Part shown: positions 1-11,077 of the stretch, in pieces
How the letters are laid out: the number at the start of each line of letters is the position of its first letter
Position numbering within the stretch: position 1 is the first letter of the stretch
From: Scenedesmus sp. ARA3
Taxonomy: Eukaryota > Chlorophyta > Chlorophyceae > Sphaeropleales > Scenedesmaceae
DNA: 61,284 nucleotides
Direction of reading: 5' to 3'
Assembly (NCBI GenBank): GCA_004335835.1
Contig: RWJK01000073.1
Location: forward strand, 1 to 61,284
Position numbers and translations under genes: made by a program
The notes under the pieces: generated by a model
The model's input: the letters and a program-made list of their open reading frames with translations, nothing else
The model's database searches: none
Told to the model about the DNA's origin: nothing

Positions 1-258
1 GTCTGTTCTGTAAGACGCAGTGCCCGGCATAGTTGCAGGCATGCGCATGTGAGGCGTGCTGCAGATGCACGCACTGTTTGGATGACCGCAAAATGTCTAT
101 TGGATATTGACTGCCTTCAGCACTCACCAGAACTGTACCTCAACTTTGTTCCTTGTAGCATGCCTGCTGTGCCTAATGGCAGTTGACGCCCATGTCAAAT
201 TCACATGAAATTGCAATATGTCGAGCCACTGCTGCTGCTGCCGCCGCCGCCGCCGCAG
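1..258 (+). other. Intronic sequence upstream of the first recognisable LIG4 exon
   Basis: I see no coding exon that can be joined with confidence. The stretch ends in a CTG/CCG-rich run that forms the acceptor (…ccgccgcag) of the exon at 259. The catalytic part of the ligase must lie left of the window. Confidence 0.5.
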
Positions 259-785
259 GCGTGGAACGCCGCAGCAATGCGCCCCTAGCTGGGAAGGAGG
301 TGCACGTCATCAACTACTGCTGCGACAAGATGACAGCAGCGCAGCGCGACGCCGCCAAGCAGCGCGTGGGAGAGATGCTGGCACGCAATGGCGCCAAGCA
401 GGTGGCGGCGCCGCTGCGAACGGTGAATATTGGAATAGATAGACGCAAGGGACGTGACCAATGTATTAGCCGCAACTTGAGGTTCACCTTTGTTGTGCTG
501 ATGCGCTGGCTGAATGTGCTATTCTGCCGTGCTGAATGCTTTGCTGCCGGGAGAGGATGCTTCATGCGCTGCATCTTGTATGCACCGCAACAAGTATATG
601 TGCGTGTGAGCTTCTTGAGGTGAAGCTTGACATGCCCCATGTGTTCTTCTTGTGATCCAAGCTGCAGGCGCGCATGCTGCTCGTGTGCAAGCCACATACT
701 CATTACACAGAACTCTTCCTGCGGAGATTGCTTGGCACATGACAGCACGCATGCTGTCAGCCAGCAATGCTGCTGCTGCCGCCGC

Positions 786-827
<42 letters not shown>

Positions 828-2354
828 AGACGCACTACGTGCTTGCTGACCACCTGGGCGAGGAGCGGCTGCGCTGGCTCGGCAGCAACTGAATTCAGCC
901 AACCCTGCTGCTGCTGCTGCTGCTGCCGCTGCTGCGCAGACGCACTACGTGCTTGCCGACCACCTTGGTGATGAGGGGCTGCACTGGCTTGGCAGCGTCT
1001 GAATTCAGCCAACCCTGCTGCTGCCGCCGCTGCTGCTGCAGACGCACTATGTGCTGGCCGACCACCTGGGCGAGGAGCGGCTGCGCTGGCTGCGCAACGC
1101 GGAGGGCGGCAGCAGCAGCAATGCCAGCGCTGCGTACGATGTCACATCGCTGGCATGGCTGCAGGAGGTGGATAAGGCAGGACAGGAGCTACCAGTCATG
1201 TGAGCGGCGTGCATTGCATAGCGTGTGTGATTTGAAACAATCAACAACTGCGAATTACTTACTAGGAGTGGCAGCCCAGCAGCTTGCGCTTACTGAAATT
1301 GCTGGCTGCGCTGTGCTTGCATTTTAGCGCGGCTGACTACAAATCCCTTGACTGTCCGCAGCTGCACAAGCATCCCATAAGCTATGATGTAATGTTGCTG
1401 GGGCGTCTCCATGCAACTCAGTCAAGTCTAGTGCACTGATAGTGCTGCTGCTCCTGCTGCCCTGCTCCTGCAGGCCCCGCCACAGGCTGTACCTGACTTA
1501 TGCCACCCGCTTGAAGCTGTCAGCTGAGCAGCCACACACCGAGCAGCAGCAGCAGCAGCAGTGCGACATATACGGCAACCCGTACTGCCAGGAGGTCAAT
1601 GTGAGTCTGGGGCCTGGCAGCGCACTGTCGTCACACCAGCCGTACCTGCGGAGATTACTTGCATCGACGCCTGCAGGCTAGTGACGTGGCGGCACCAGTG
1701 CGGCGGCTGGGGGCGTGAATTATGCGTCGTCCCTTTGCACTGCATGTGGTGTGCCTCGCGTGCCTGGCAGGCCGATGACGTGGCGGTGCTGCTGCAGCGG
1801 CTCACAGCGATACTTCATCGCCACTCTATTACTCATGCTTGGGTGCCACTGACATTGTCACCATCATCACTGGCATTGCTCTGCAGGCCGATGACGTGGC
1901 AGCGCTGCTGCAGCGGCTCATCCCTGACAGCAAGCTGGCGGAGTTCCAGGGCACGCTGACAAAAGGCGAGCAGCAGCTGCAGCAGCAGCTGGAGCGCACC
2001 GCCACGCTGGAGCTGGAGGACCCACAGCAGCAGGGTGGCACACCAGGTGGGTGTGCAGGTGCTGTTCAAACAGCAGCAGCAGAAAATGGATTTGTTTTTA
2101 ATTTGATGGTGATGGCGTCTACCATTGGGGTTGCCTGGTGAGTGCCACCATGCTGGAGCTGGAGGCCTCACAGCAGCAGCAGCAGCAGCAGGGCGGCATA
2201 CGAGGTTTGCTTGTGGTGGTGGCAATAAGGATGGCTGCCAACAGGACCGGCCGCTATGTGCCGTGTTGGTGGGGGCAATGCACTTGGTTGGTCAGTGTTC
2301 AAAGCAACCTCCTACGTGCCACCTCTTACACCACTGCTGGCGCTACCGTAACAA

Positions 2355-2395
<41 letters not shown>

Positions 2396-3146
2396 AGAGC
2401 CGGGTGACGCAACCTTGCTCAACAGCACAGCTGCAGCAGCAGCAGCAGCAGCCCCAAAGACCTCTCGATCAGTGGTGCAGGAAGCGCAGCTTCAGCTGCA
2501 GCTGGAGACTGGCTGGTCTGATGCCAGCGCCACGCTGTTTGCACACTGCTGCCTGTTGTTTGTACCCATTGATTATGCATCGGCAGGCGGCAGCGGTGAT
2601 GCAGCTGACCCACCAGCAGGCAGCAGCAGTGACGGCAGCAGCAGCATCATACTGTTCGACTGTGCTGTGCAGGCGCAGGAGTTAGCAGCAGCTTGGCAGG
2701 TGCAGCTAAGCGAGCAGCAGCTGACAGATGTGAAGCTGTCAGTGATGCTGCATGGTGGCTCAGTGGCTGAAGCATACAGCCCTCAAGTCACACACATCGT
2801 GCTGTGGCCTGTAGGGCAGCAGCGGCAGCAGCAGCAGCGGGTATGGCTGCAGAATGCTGACGTGGCACAGTTAGCAGCAGCAGCAGATTGGGGTAGTGCC
2901 TCAGGGGTGATGAGCTGGCCACAGGAGCTGTTGCTGACTCAGCACCTGCAGCAGCAGCAGCAGCAGCAGGTGCCTGCAGCACTGTTGCTGCAGCAGCTGG
3001 TAGGGGTGGCAGAGGCTGCGGCAGAAGCTGCTGCTGCAGCGGCAGCGGCAGCAGCGGCAGGTGCTGCCACAGGCGGCAGGGGTGGCGGCGGTTTGGGGGC
3101 AGCGAGCAAGAAGAAGGGGCGGTTTGGGCCAGCACCACCAGAGAGC

Positions 3147-3177
<31 letters not shown>

Positions 3178-3944
3178 GTGTTGCAGTCGACAATGCAGCG
3201 GCTGGCAGGCACCCGCAGCCGGCAACAGGCATGCAGCGTGCGGGGCTCTTGCAGCTGCCACCTGGTGGTGATGCTCAGCTGCCGGGTGAGCGATGTGGTG
3301 CTGTAAAGTGAGCTGCGCAGTGCATGGCAGTTGGCGCTGTCCTGCAAGCATACCCAGGCGTGCTTGTGTTCATCTCGTATGCGCCTGCAAGTGGTGGTGT
3401 GTACGGCTACCTTTCATTCCCGAAAGCACGTGCAGGCGCCCTTGACTGATGTTGGCTGCCGGCTACACCATTGCAAGCATGAGAGGGCAAGGATAATGGT
3501 GGCTGCCACACGATGTTGCGCAAGCAGACCTGAATGCGTCTGTGTGATCCGGTTTTCAGTGCAGCTGACACGCTCTAGTGCAGCCAACTGTGTGTATCGC
3601 TTAGCTTAAAGGAACAGCGACTGCAATTTCGTTGGCTGCTGCTGGTGTTCTGCTGCCTTTGCAGGTCCAGCTCAAATGAGCCCTGCTGGACTGAAGCAGC
3701 TGCGGCTGATCAGGCGCAGGCTGATAGCAGCACAGGGCAGCAGCAACGGCAGCCTGGGAGGAGCACTTGACCCTGCAGCAGCAGCAGCAGCAGCAGGGCC
3801 TGGCTTGGCAGGCAGCAGCAGGAGCAGCAAGCGCGCCAGCCGCAGGCGAGCCAAGCTGCTGCAGCTGCCGGCGCTGCACTTGGTGGGGCCTGGCTGGGCG
3901 CTAGATAGCCTCGCCGACTTCGCTGCACAGCAGCAGCAGCAGCC

Positions 3945-4009
<65 letters not shown>

Positions 4010-5081
4010 GCCAGCCTGTTGTGCGGCGGCAGACTGAGCTGCTGCATGAACCGGCTGTCATGCTGGAGCAGCAGCAGCAGGCAGTTGCAGCTGGGGAAGC
4101 GGGAGCTGCAGGTGCTGCTGCTGCTGCTGCAGACATGCGCAGCTGGCCCTGGCAGGATGTGGGGCTGTCAGCTGGCGGTGGTGGCGGCAGCAGCAGCGAC
4201 TCTGCTGGTGAGTGTGGCAGCAGCAGCAGCAGCAGCAGCAGCAGTGACCCTGCTTGTGGGCGTGGCGTGGTATGGTGTGGGTTCAAAAGGGCAAATGTGC
4301 AGCAAGATTTAGCAGTGCCAGCACATGTGTGGCACAGCACATTCCAGAAAGCTGCTGTCATCATGGTCCATGTTGGTGTGGATTTTTGCTGCTAATGCAT
4401 GCACTGACATTGATGGGTAACAACACAAACTGTCTCACATTGCTTGTGCTGTGCTGTGGCGTCTGCTGTGTTACATCTGTGCCTGCTGCAGATGGCACAA
4501 GCGGCCACTCCTCGGACGAGCAGCAGCCCCAACAGAAGAAGCAGAAGGCAGCGCGCGGCAAGGCAGCGAGCAGCAGCAAGAAGAGGGGCCGCAGCAGGGC
4601 GTCACCAGCAGCAGCAGGTGCTGCAACTGCTGCTGCTGCTGCTGCGGATGGGTTGGAAGAGCAGCAGCCATCCAAGCGGCGCAGCAGGCGCAAGGCAGCA
4701 GCTGCAGGCGGTGATGTTGCGGAAGCCGAAACTAACGCTGCTGGAGCAGCAGCAGCAGCAGCAACGGGGACAAAAGCCAAGCGAGCCAGAGAATCTGCAG
4801 CCCGCGGCAGGGGCAGGGGCAGGGGGAGGGGGAGGGGCAAGCAAGCGCCTTCAGAAGCAGACAGCGACAGTGACAGTGAGCAGGAAAGGAGCGCAAGTGC
4901 CACGTACGGCAGCAGCAGCAGCGGCTTGGAAGAAGGGTTTGCAGCTGGGCAGAGGGCGCCAGACACAGGGGAAGCCACTGGTAGCGAAGACCTGCCTGGC
5001 GCAGCAGCACCTTTCACGGCTGCTGCTGCTGCTGCTGTCAGCCCTAAGCTGAGCGCCAAGCGGAGGCAGCCGCCGCGCAGG

Positions 5082-5114
<33 letters not shown>

Positions 5115-6008
5115 GCAGCAGCTGCAGCTAGTGATGATGAGCGGGCGCCTGGATGGCTGGAAAGTGATGCTGAAGAGCAGCAGCAGCAGCAGCAGCAGCA
5201 AACCTTTCAGCAGCTGCAGGAGGTTGCTAGCAAAAATGGTGTGAATGCAACAGCCAGCGAAGCAGCCCTCACGCGGCGGCTGCCAAGCTCAAATGCTCAG
5301 CCACTTGTGCCCACACAGCAGCAGCAGCAGCCGGCAGCCACAGCTACTCATCCAGCGGCTGCAGGGCCTGCAGCAGCTCGTGGGCGCAGGCAGCTAGCCA
5401 GCATACTGCTGGATGACGATGATCATGATGCTCAACCCAGCCTGCGACCAGCAGCAGCGGGAACAGCAGCAGCAGCAGCCCCCAGTGCATCCCTGCTAGC
5501 CGCAGGGCCTCAGGTACAGGATGCTGTTAGCAGCGGCATGGGTAGCTTGCCCACCCCAGCTGCTGCTGCTGCTTCTGCTGCACCGCCAGCTGTGCAGCAC
5601 AGGGCGCCTGCAGGCAGAGGAGGGGCAGGCGGGGGCTCGCTGTTCAGCCGGTTCCTTGACAGTGATGATGATGAGGCGGGTGGAGCTGCAGGGCACAGCA
5701 GGCTGCCAGCAGCTTCACTGGCAAGCCAGCAGGTTACAGCAGCACCAGCTGCACCGCTGCTGCCGAGCATGCAACTGCCTGCAGCACAGCAGCAGCAGCA
5801 GCGCGCAGGAGGAGAGGAGCTGCCAATGGCGGCTGGAGATTCAGCACCAGCAGCAGCAGATGTGGCAGCCTCTGCGGCAGCACAAGCACGTGCTGGGCCC
5901 GATGCTGCTGGGGCTGCTGGTTCTGGTGCTGCTGCTGCTGCTGCTGCCGGCAGTGGCAGGAAGCGGTCCCTGCTGGAGCTGAAGGCCAAGATGCACAGGC
6001 AGCTGTGA
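259..6008 (+). CDS. LIG4: DNA ligase IV, C-terminal part with tandem BRCT domains (5' partial)
   Basis: Joined exons: 259-422, 1042-1199, 1474-1600, 1887-2046, 2398-3285, 3665-4207, 4492-6008. All junctions are GT-AG and keep phase, giving 1184 codons plus stop. DNA ligase IV seals double-strand breaks in nuclear non-homologous end joining; its C-terminal BRCT pair and the linker between them bind XRCC4. The order seen is BRCT1 (start EVHVINYCCDKM; end YDVTSLAWLQEV, PVMPRHRLYLTYA), the linker motif CDIYGNPYCQEVN (human has DCYGDSYFIDTD at this place), and BRCT2 (LFDCAVQ, LHGGSVAEAYSPQVTHIVLW, then PGWALDSLADF). About 200 residues of Gln/Ala-rich sequence interrupt BRCT2, and roughly 600 residues of poly-Gln, poly-Ala and Lys/Arg-rich sequence follow it, ending in KRSLLELKAKMHRQL. 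The tail is far longer than in known ligases IV. The assignment is family-level and strong; catalytic residues are outside the window. Confidence 0.82.
830..1003 (+). repeat. Two decoy copies of the LIG4 exon that begins at 1042
   Basis: The first ~64 nt of the exon at 1042 (THYVLADHLGEERLRWL) also occur at 830-893 and 940-1003. Each copy follows its own (CTG)n-CAG acceptor. Spacing is 110 and 102 nt. Both copies run into an in-frame stop followed by the shared GAATTCAGCCAACC, so only the third copy can serve as the full exon. Confidence 0.85.
1771..1803 (+). repeat. Copy of the 5' edge of the LIG4 exon at 1887
   Basis: GCCGATGACGTGGC…GCTGCTGCAGCGGCTCA repeats the start of the exon at 1887 (ADDVAALLQRL) with its preceding CAG. 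The copy is not followed by the rest of the exon. Confidence 0.8.
2134..2203 (+). repeat. Copy of the 3' edge of the LIG4 exon 1887-2046
   Basis: The segment encoding ATLELEDPQQQGGTPG reappears in the next intron as ATMLELEASQQQQQQQGGI. Its CAG run is longer and it is again followed by a GT. Confidence 0.7.
3946..4008 (+). repeat. (CAG)21 run encoding polyglutamine in LIG4
   Basis: 21 uninterrupted CAG triplets, read as Gln, follow the BRCT2 end motif LDSLADFAA. This is the longest perfect triplet run I found in the window. Confidence 0.95.
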
Positions 6009-6041
6009 CCGTCGCTATGCCGTAATTACCATGGCTGTGTA

Positions 6042-6046
6042 TGTAA
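6042..6046 (+). terminator. Poly(A) signal TGTAA of LIG4
   Basis: TGTAA starts 34 nt after the LIG4 stop codon. TGTAA is the established chlorophyte polyadenylation motif. The position is plausible; the cleavage site is not visible. Confidence 0.55.
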
Positions 6047-8520
6047 ACACACATGATTGGGGCCTAGGAGTGAAAGGCTGTTCTCGACAGGCAGCTTTGA
6101 TTGTTCTTTGTGGGACTGCTGTGGCTTGGTGATAGAGGCGCTACAGCACCTGGAGCAACGGTGGCCTTGCTGGGTTGCCGAGCATTTCTGGCATGGTACG
6201 TCGGATGGCCATCTGAACAAGTTGTGGCCATGCTCTAGTCTGCATCCAGTCAGCAGACGGGACAATGTAACGTTGCATCATGTTACATGCTGCGTTCAGT
6301 ACAGTTGTGGGAACCCCATGAAGCAACACGTCTATAATCATGTGTCCTGCAAGTCCATCATCATGGCCGTGTCACCAGCCAAGCCACAGCATGCTGCAGC
6401 ACCATCAGCGCCGCTGCAGCCCTCCACCCAAGGGCATGTGCATGCCAGTGTGGTGTGCTGCACCAGCAGGGGCGCTGTGTCTTTTGGAACCGATCTCCAC
6501 TGTGTGCCTCAAGCCCAAGGCCCCGGGCGCGCAAGCCACCACTAGCCAAAATGGATCACTGATGCTGCAGTGTGCAGTAGTACTGCCTCCAGATCGGATC
6601 TGGAGGCCAGCCACAGATACAACCTACGGCCGCTGGGGCTCATCACCTGCATGGTGCAGTGGCGGCCTGCCGCCCTGTGCGCGTCCGCAATGCAGCTGCT
6701 CTCGCTAAAGTTCTTGTAGTGCCGCTCACAGAAGGTGGCATGGCTCTCCTTTACGAGCTTGCTGGCTCCAGCACCGCACGGAGAGCGGAACTCTACTGCT
6801 GCCTTGACTGGGTCGATCTGCCCTGTCTCAAAGTTGAAGGTGGATGCGGCGCATATCACGGCCCAGATCCTGACCCATGCCTCCTTGCGCTGGCTGGGAT
6901 GCTGGGTTTCAGCTGCTTTGGAGGTACCTGCACAGACCCCGTGGGTGACACCAGACTGTTTGTTATGTGATACTGCGCTGGCTGGGATGGACATTCTGGC
7001 AGTAAAGGCAGTACTGTCCCGCATCACTGCCAGTTTGTGGCTGCAGTCTGTCGACAGTTGAGCTGACTGCGCTAGGGCTGCGGAATGGCAAGCGTACCGT
7101 GGCTGATGTCGTGTACACTCACCTGCTGCAGCGTCCCCATCCATGCTGCAGAGTGCAGGGAACCTGCAGTGACGCACCAGGCAGGTACGCGCAGACAAAG
7201 GACCAGCAGCTGCTTGTGCGCACCTCTGAATGCCAGAAGTAAATTTGCTGTTGGGCATCGTGACCAGCTTTCCATGAGCGCAAAGCCAGACTGCCTTGGC
7301 ATGCACAGGTAGGCACACCTGTTACCATCTGATGCTTAATATAAATGCGTTGAGTGTGGCGTGCTGCAGGTGCCAATTCAAGTCGTAAAACAGCACCAGT
7401 AGCCTGTTGCAGATGCTGTGCACTGCTGTCGTGCAGAGCAGTCACCTGCAACCAGTGATGATCCAGCTGCTGCGACTCTTGATCATTGAACTGAAGTTTG
7501 GTTGTTTTCAGATGCGTTAACTGCGTAAGCGCGTGCACCAGGTGACTAGAGTTGTTTCGGGAGCAAGTCCAACGGTGCTTCACGCCTCATACGAAGCGCA
7601 TCCTGACAACGTCACCAAGTTTGTTAGCTATTTCAGATGCTTGCATTAGTCATTTGAAGAGCGCATCAAGAGTCAACGACATCGCGATGACGGTTACCAC
7701 ACACTGCGCGAACTTCCGAAAGTCAAGTTCACGTTAACCTGTAAAAAGCTTGCATTGGCATGTGAACACAGTTAACCTGGCGACTCAGGCCCAGGAAGCA
7801 CATCCGGATGCCGCACCAGATGAGTGGAGATTGTGATATGTGTGTGCAGCCTTATCACACACACGATACAGCTGTTACCCTGCTGCTGCAAGGCAGCCGC
7901 CGCTGGAAGTGAAGTCAACAATTTCAAATGCTGCATGCTGCAATTACTGGACAGCAGCATGCCGTGCTGTGGGCTGCAAAACTGAAAAAACACCCTGATA
8001 TTGATGAAAGCAAGCCAGCAGCAGTGGCTGCGCTGTGATTGTTGCAAGCAAGCAACTGCAGCAGCACTCCCTGCTGCAGTTCGCACAGCATGAGACACAG
8101 CACTGCTGCTGGTGACAACAAGCCACAGCCAGCGGCAGCACCTGCTGCCGCTTATGCGCATGCTCCATGTGCGTGCAAAACCACATCAGGTATCAAACAT
8201 GCGGCTGCCACTGGCACTTGCTGCAGCAATGTGACCTGCCAGCATGGCATACAACCGCCTACATGCTACAGCACAGAAGCAGAGCCGTTGCTGGTTCTCA
8301 TGCGCAGGCACCCTGAAGTTGCGTGCCATCAGCTGGAATGCTGAGCTCCTATATCAACATCAGATCCACTGCTTCTTCCTCATACATCCCGGGCCGGTAT
8401 GATCGGAAAACAGCCGCCACACAAGCGCTTGCGACTGTTGCTGTTCTCACGTGCCATCGCCACACACTACTGCTGCTGAAGCAGCTGCACCCTTGTGCAG
8501 CAGCTGCAGGCTTGTCGCGT
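6047..8520. other. Intergenic region between LIG4 and CCB2 3' ends
   Basis: The two flanking genes converge here. Open frames exist on both strands but have mixed composition and no family resemblance. No tRNA or repeat array was recognised. One minus-strand frame is listed separately. Confidence 0.5.
6542..7318 (-). CDS. Unrecognised open frame, uncertain gene
   Basis: A 258-codon minus-strand frame, long for a stretch without CAG repeats. Its middle part (around FNFETGQIDPVKAAVEF, then HATFCERHYKNF) looks more protein-like than its ends. I recognise no family, signal peptide or membrane segment. It may hold an exon of a small unknown gene or be chance. Nearby GT/AG sites do not let me build a convincing model. 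Confidence 0.2.
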   Translation of the reverse strand: MCLPVHAKAVWLCAHGKLVTMPNSKFTSGIQRCAQAAAGPLSARTCLVRHCRFPALCSMDGDAAAGECTRHQPRYACHSAALAQSAQLSTDCSHKLAVMRDSTAFTARMSIPASAVSHNKQSGVTHGVCAGTSKAAETQHPSQRKEAWVRIWAVICAASTFNFETGQIDPVKAAVEFRSPCGAGASKLVKESHATFCERHYKNFSESSCIADAHRAAGRHCTMQVMSPSGRRLYLWLASRSDLEAVLLHTAASVIHFG

Positions 8521-10729
8521 TCACAGCACTCCGCCAAGCTTGCTTGCAACTGCTGCCACCCACTTGCGGTCCTTGTCTGACAGCGCCCTGCAAGCAGCAG
8601 GAAGCAGGCAGCGGTAGTCAGTCAGGCGGTGCACACAGCTCCATTGCAAGCAGACGGTGCACACAGCTCCATTGCAAGGAGAACAGGCGAGTTGTTATGT
8701 GCGATGACTAGCCAGCAATGCCCTGCCTGCATTCTCTGCATACAGCAGATTAAACGCTGTTCTTCTATTGAAACTCAACCGAAGCATCCCTTCTCTCACA
8801 ACAGACAGCAGGTCGTTCAACAACGCAGCACCCACCTGGGCCGCTCCGCCAGCACCAGCAGCAGCTGCTTGCCGCCAGGCACCGCCTGCAGCAGCGCCGA
8901 CTGCACCCCCTCCGGCACAAAGCCCCAGCTGCTGACACCCGCCTGCTGCAGCGCTGACCTGTCAGGCAGCCACAGCTGCTGCTGCCCGGCAGGCAGCACA
9001 CTGCTGCTGCTGCTGCTGCTGCTGGCCTGCAGAGCAACATGGCAGAACCACACCATAATACCTTCTCCAGAACGTGCCACAAACCAACATGCACGACATA
9101 GTGTTGCAAGCACAGCATGCCTGCAGCACACAAGCTCAGCTTGGCAGTTAGCTGCATGTAGACGTTGGCGTCTGAGCAAGCTCACCTGCGAGATCTTGGC
9201 CAAGCTTGCTGCTGTGTTGCCCTGCACTGCTACTGCCTGTGCAACTGCTCCGCGGGCCATCAGCGCTGAGCTGGCCTCCGGCTGCAGCAGCAGCACGCTG
9301 CAGCAGTTGACGTTCTTCAGCAGCGCAAAGGAGGTCCAGGCCAGCTCCTGTGTGTAAGCAGAACAGCAAAAACACAAGCGTCACAGACAACAATGCACCG
9401 ATACATAGATGCAGATGCGTAAAAGCAAACAGTGGTTTCATGATACACCATATGATTTGGGATTAGCCCGCATATATTGCTGCTGAATCCCTTGTCAACG
9501 TCACCACGCTGACACACACCCAGTATGCACAGCCAAACGAACAGCAAGCACACCAGCTGCAGCCCCTGCTCCTCCACTAGGACCTGACAAAAGAGCACAT
9601 ACAGCAGGCAGCAGCCAGCAGCCAGCACCCCTCACCTTCCGAACCGCTTCCGGCTGCCCTTCCGCCAGTGCAAACAGCTGCGCTGCTCCCGCCACGTCAC
9701 CTGCGCCTGCTCTGCCCTTGCCTGGCCCCACTTGCCGCAGCCGTCCCTCAATTTCGGGTGCAGTGAAGCACAGCACTGCCAGCAGGATGTCCAAGAACTC
9801 GGCACGCACCTGCACACATGTAGGTGAGTGTATGAGGGGTCCAGATGTGTGTTTGACAGATGCGCAGGGAACAGGCAGTGCACGCAGCAAGTGGTGGTGC
9901 AGGACTGCTGCCCAGGCAGTGGCGTGATTAACATCACGTGCGTGCAGTGCATACAATGTTTGAAGATGTCACCCAAGGAAGTCTGCAGTGAAACTGATCG
10001 AAGCATTCGCAGAGGTTGCTGAGGAGCTCACAGATTCTGTCCATACGCATACGGTGCTGCTGCACCAAATACACATGTGGCACTGCTGCTGCTGCTGCCA
10101 AGCTGTGTTACTCGCATGCAGCCTGTGCAAGCTCTGCATCTCACAACTCTCCCCGCTGCTGCATGTTTGACTGCCGCACCTGTGCTGGCGGTGCCGGGTC
10201 AGCACCGAGCACGTGGTTGATTGCCACAAGTGCTGCTGCTGCTGCGCCGACAACGCGCGGGATGTTGCTGTCATCAAACCCTGGGATGCCCAGAGTGAAC
10301 CTGAACACTGCCACATCTAGCTCCTCATCCCCCAAGCCTGCAGGAGGCATTGAAGACCACAGCACACAAACATAATCTGGTTGTTCGTTCCTGTGGTAAC
10401 CAGTGCCATGAAGAGCAAGCAGACTGGTGGCAGACCAAGCAGCCACGCACACAGTCGGCAGCGGAGCCATCTGCTGCTGCACTGGACAACAGCAGACGGT
10501 AGCTGGTGGTATTCATTCAATCCAGCGGGCCAGACCACTTACCTGGGGTTGCATACAGCCTGCTGCTGCCCCTGATGCTTGCCTTGTGACACAAAGCTGG
10601 CTGCAGCTGTGCTGGCCACCTCTGAGGCTGTTGTGCAGGCTGCAGATGCAGGGCATGTGGTGCTGGAAGACACCGCTGCCTGGTATGGCGACAGCCCAGT
10701 ATCGTTCTATGCTGCATCAAAGCCGACAT
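8521..10729 (-). CDS. CCB2: CCB2-type cofactor assembly factor of cytochrome b6f (plastid)
   Basis: Minus-strand exons in coding order: 10729-10543, 10337-10180, 9809-9636, 9583-9554, 9347-9186, 9026-8836, 8587-8521. Phases agree and give 322 aa; Arabidopsis CCB2 is about 310 aa. CCB2 works with CCB1, CCB3 and CCB4 in the thylakoid membrane to attach haem c(i) covalently to cytochrome b6. Family features: VFRFTLGIPGFDDSNIPRVV followed by a hydrophobic segment ending AINHVLG; RAEFLDILLAVLCF; ELAWTSFALLKNVN; and the end ALSDKDRKWVAAVASKLGG. Exon 1 is rich in Arg, Ser, Ala and His and ends RLYATPG, as expected of a transit peptide. The start at 10729 gives the right phase into the GTAAGT donor at 10542; Met codons at 10843 and 10717 are alternatives. 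One exon is only 30 nt and one intron only 52 nt. Confidence 0.85.
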
Positions 10730-11077
10730 CGTTGATTCCTGTGGCCAATGGGAACGGTGATCACGCCCTCTGCGCTGTGACCAGTAACAGGAGCGCGTCC
10801 ACAGGTAAAGGCGACAAATGAGCGCTAGCCGACACACCAGCAATCGGAAAGCAATACTGATGTACGCATCCAGCTCTAGCTTTGGAGGCTATCGCATCAC
10901 ATCGGTCAGTGACAGGTCCAGCAGCGGTCTAGGTCTTTTGCTGCTGTGCCATGGCTGTGCAGCAGTTGAATTGTCGGCAGACCCGGTACACGCAATTAAA
11001 GCACACAAGCGAAGCACATACAACAGATTTGTATGATTGCAAACTTCTTCTAGTAACCTCAATACGTTCAATACGCG
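10730..11077. promoter_or_regulatory. Shared divergent upstream region of CCB2 and the methyltransferase-like gene
   Basis: The two start codons face away from each other and are 348 bp apart. Both promoters must lie here unless 5'UTR introns exist. I see no clear TATA box. This is inferred from layout only. Confidence 0.35.

Noticed and set aside
786..829. CRISPR-like or satellite array
   Set aside because: The regular unit is only the CTG triplet; there are no spacers. The genome is eukaryotic.
314..3351. Long minus-strand frames rich in Leu, Cys, Ser or Ala opposite LIG4
   Set aside because: They are antisense readings of CAG/CTG runs. They have no family features, and the plus strand holds the BRCT gene.
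3672..5059. Minus-strand frames of 230 aa opposite the LIG4 tail
   Set aside because: Low-complexity shadows (poly-Cys, poly-Leu) of the plus-strand coding repeats.
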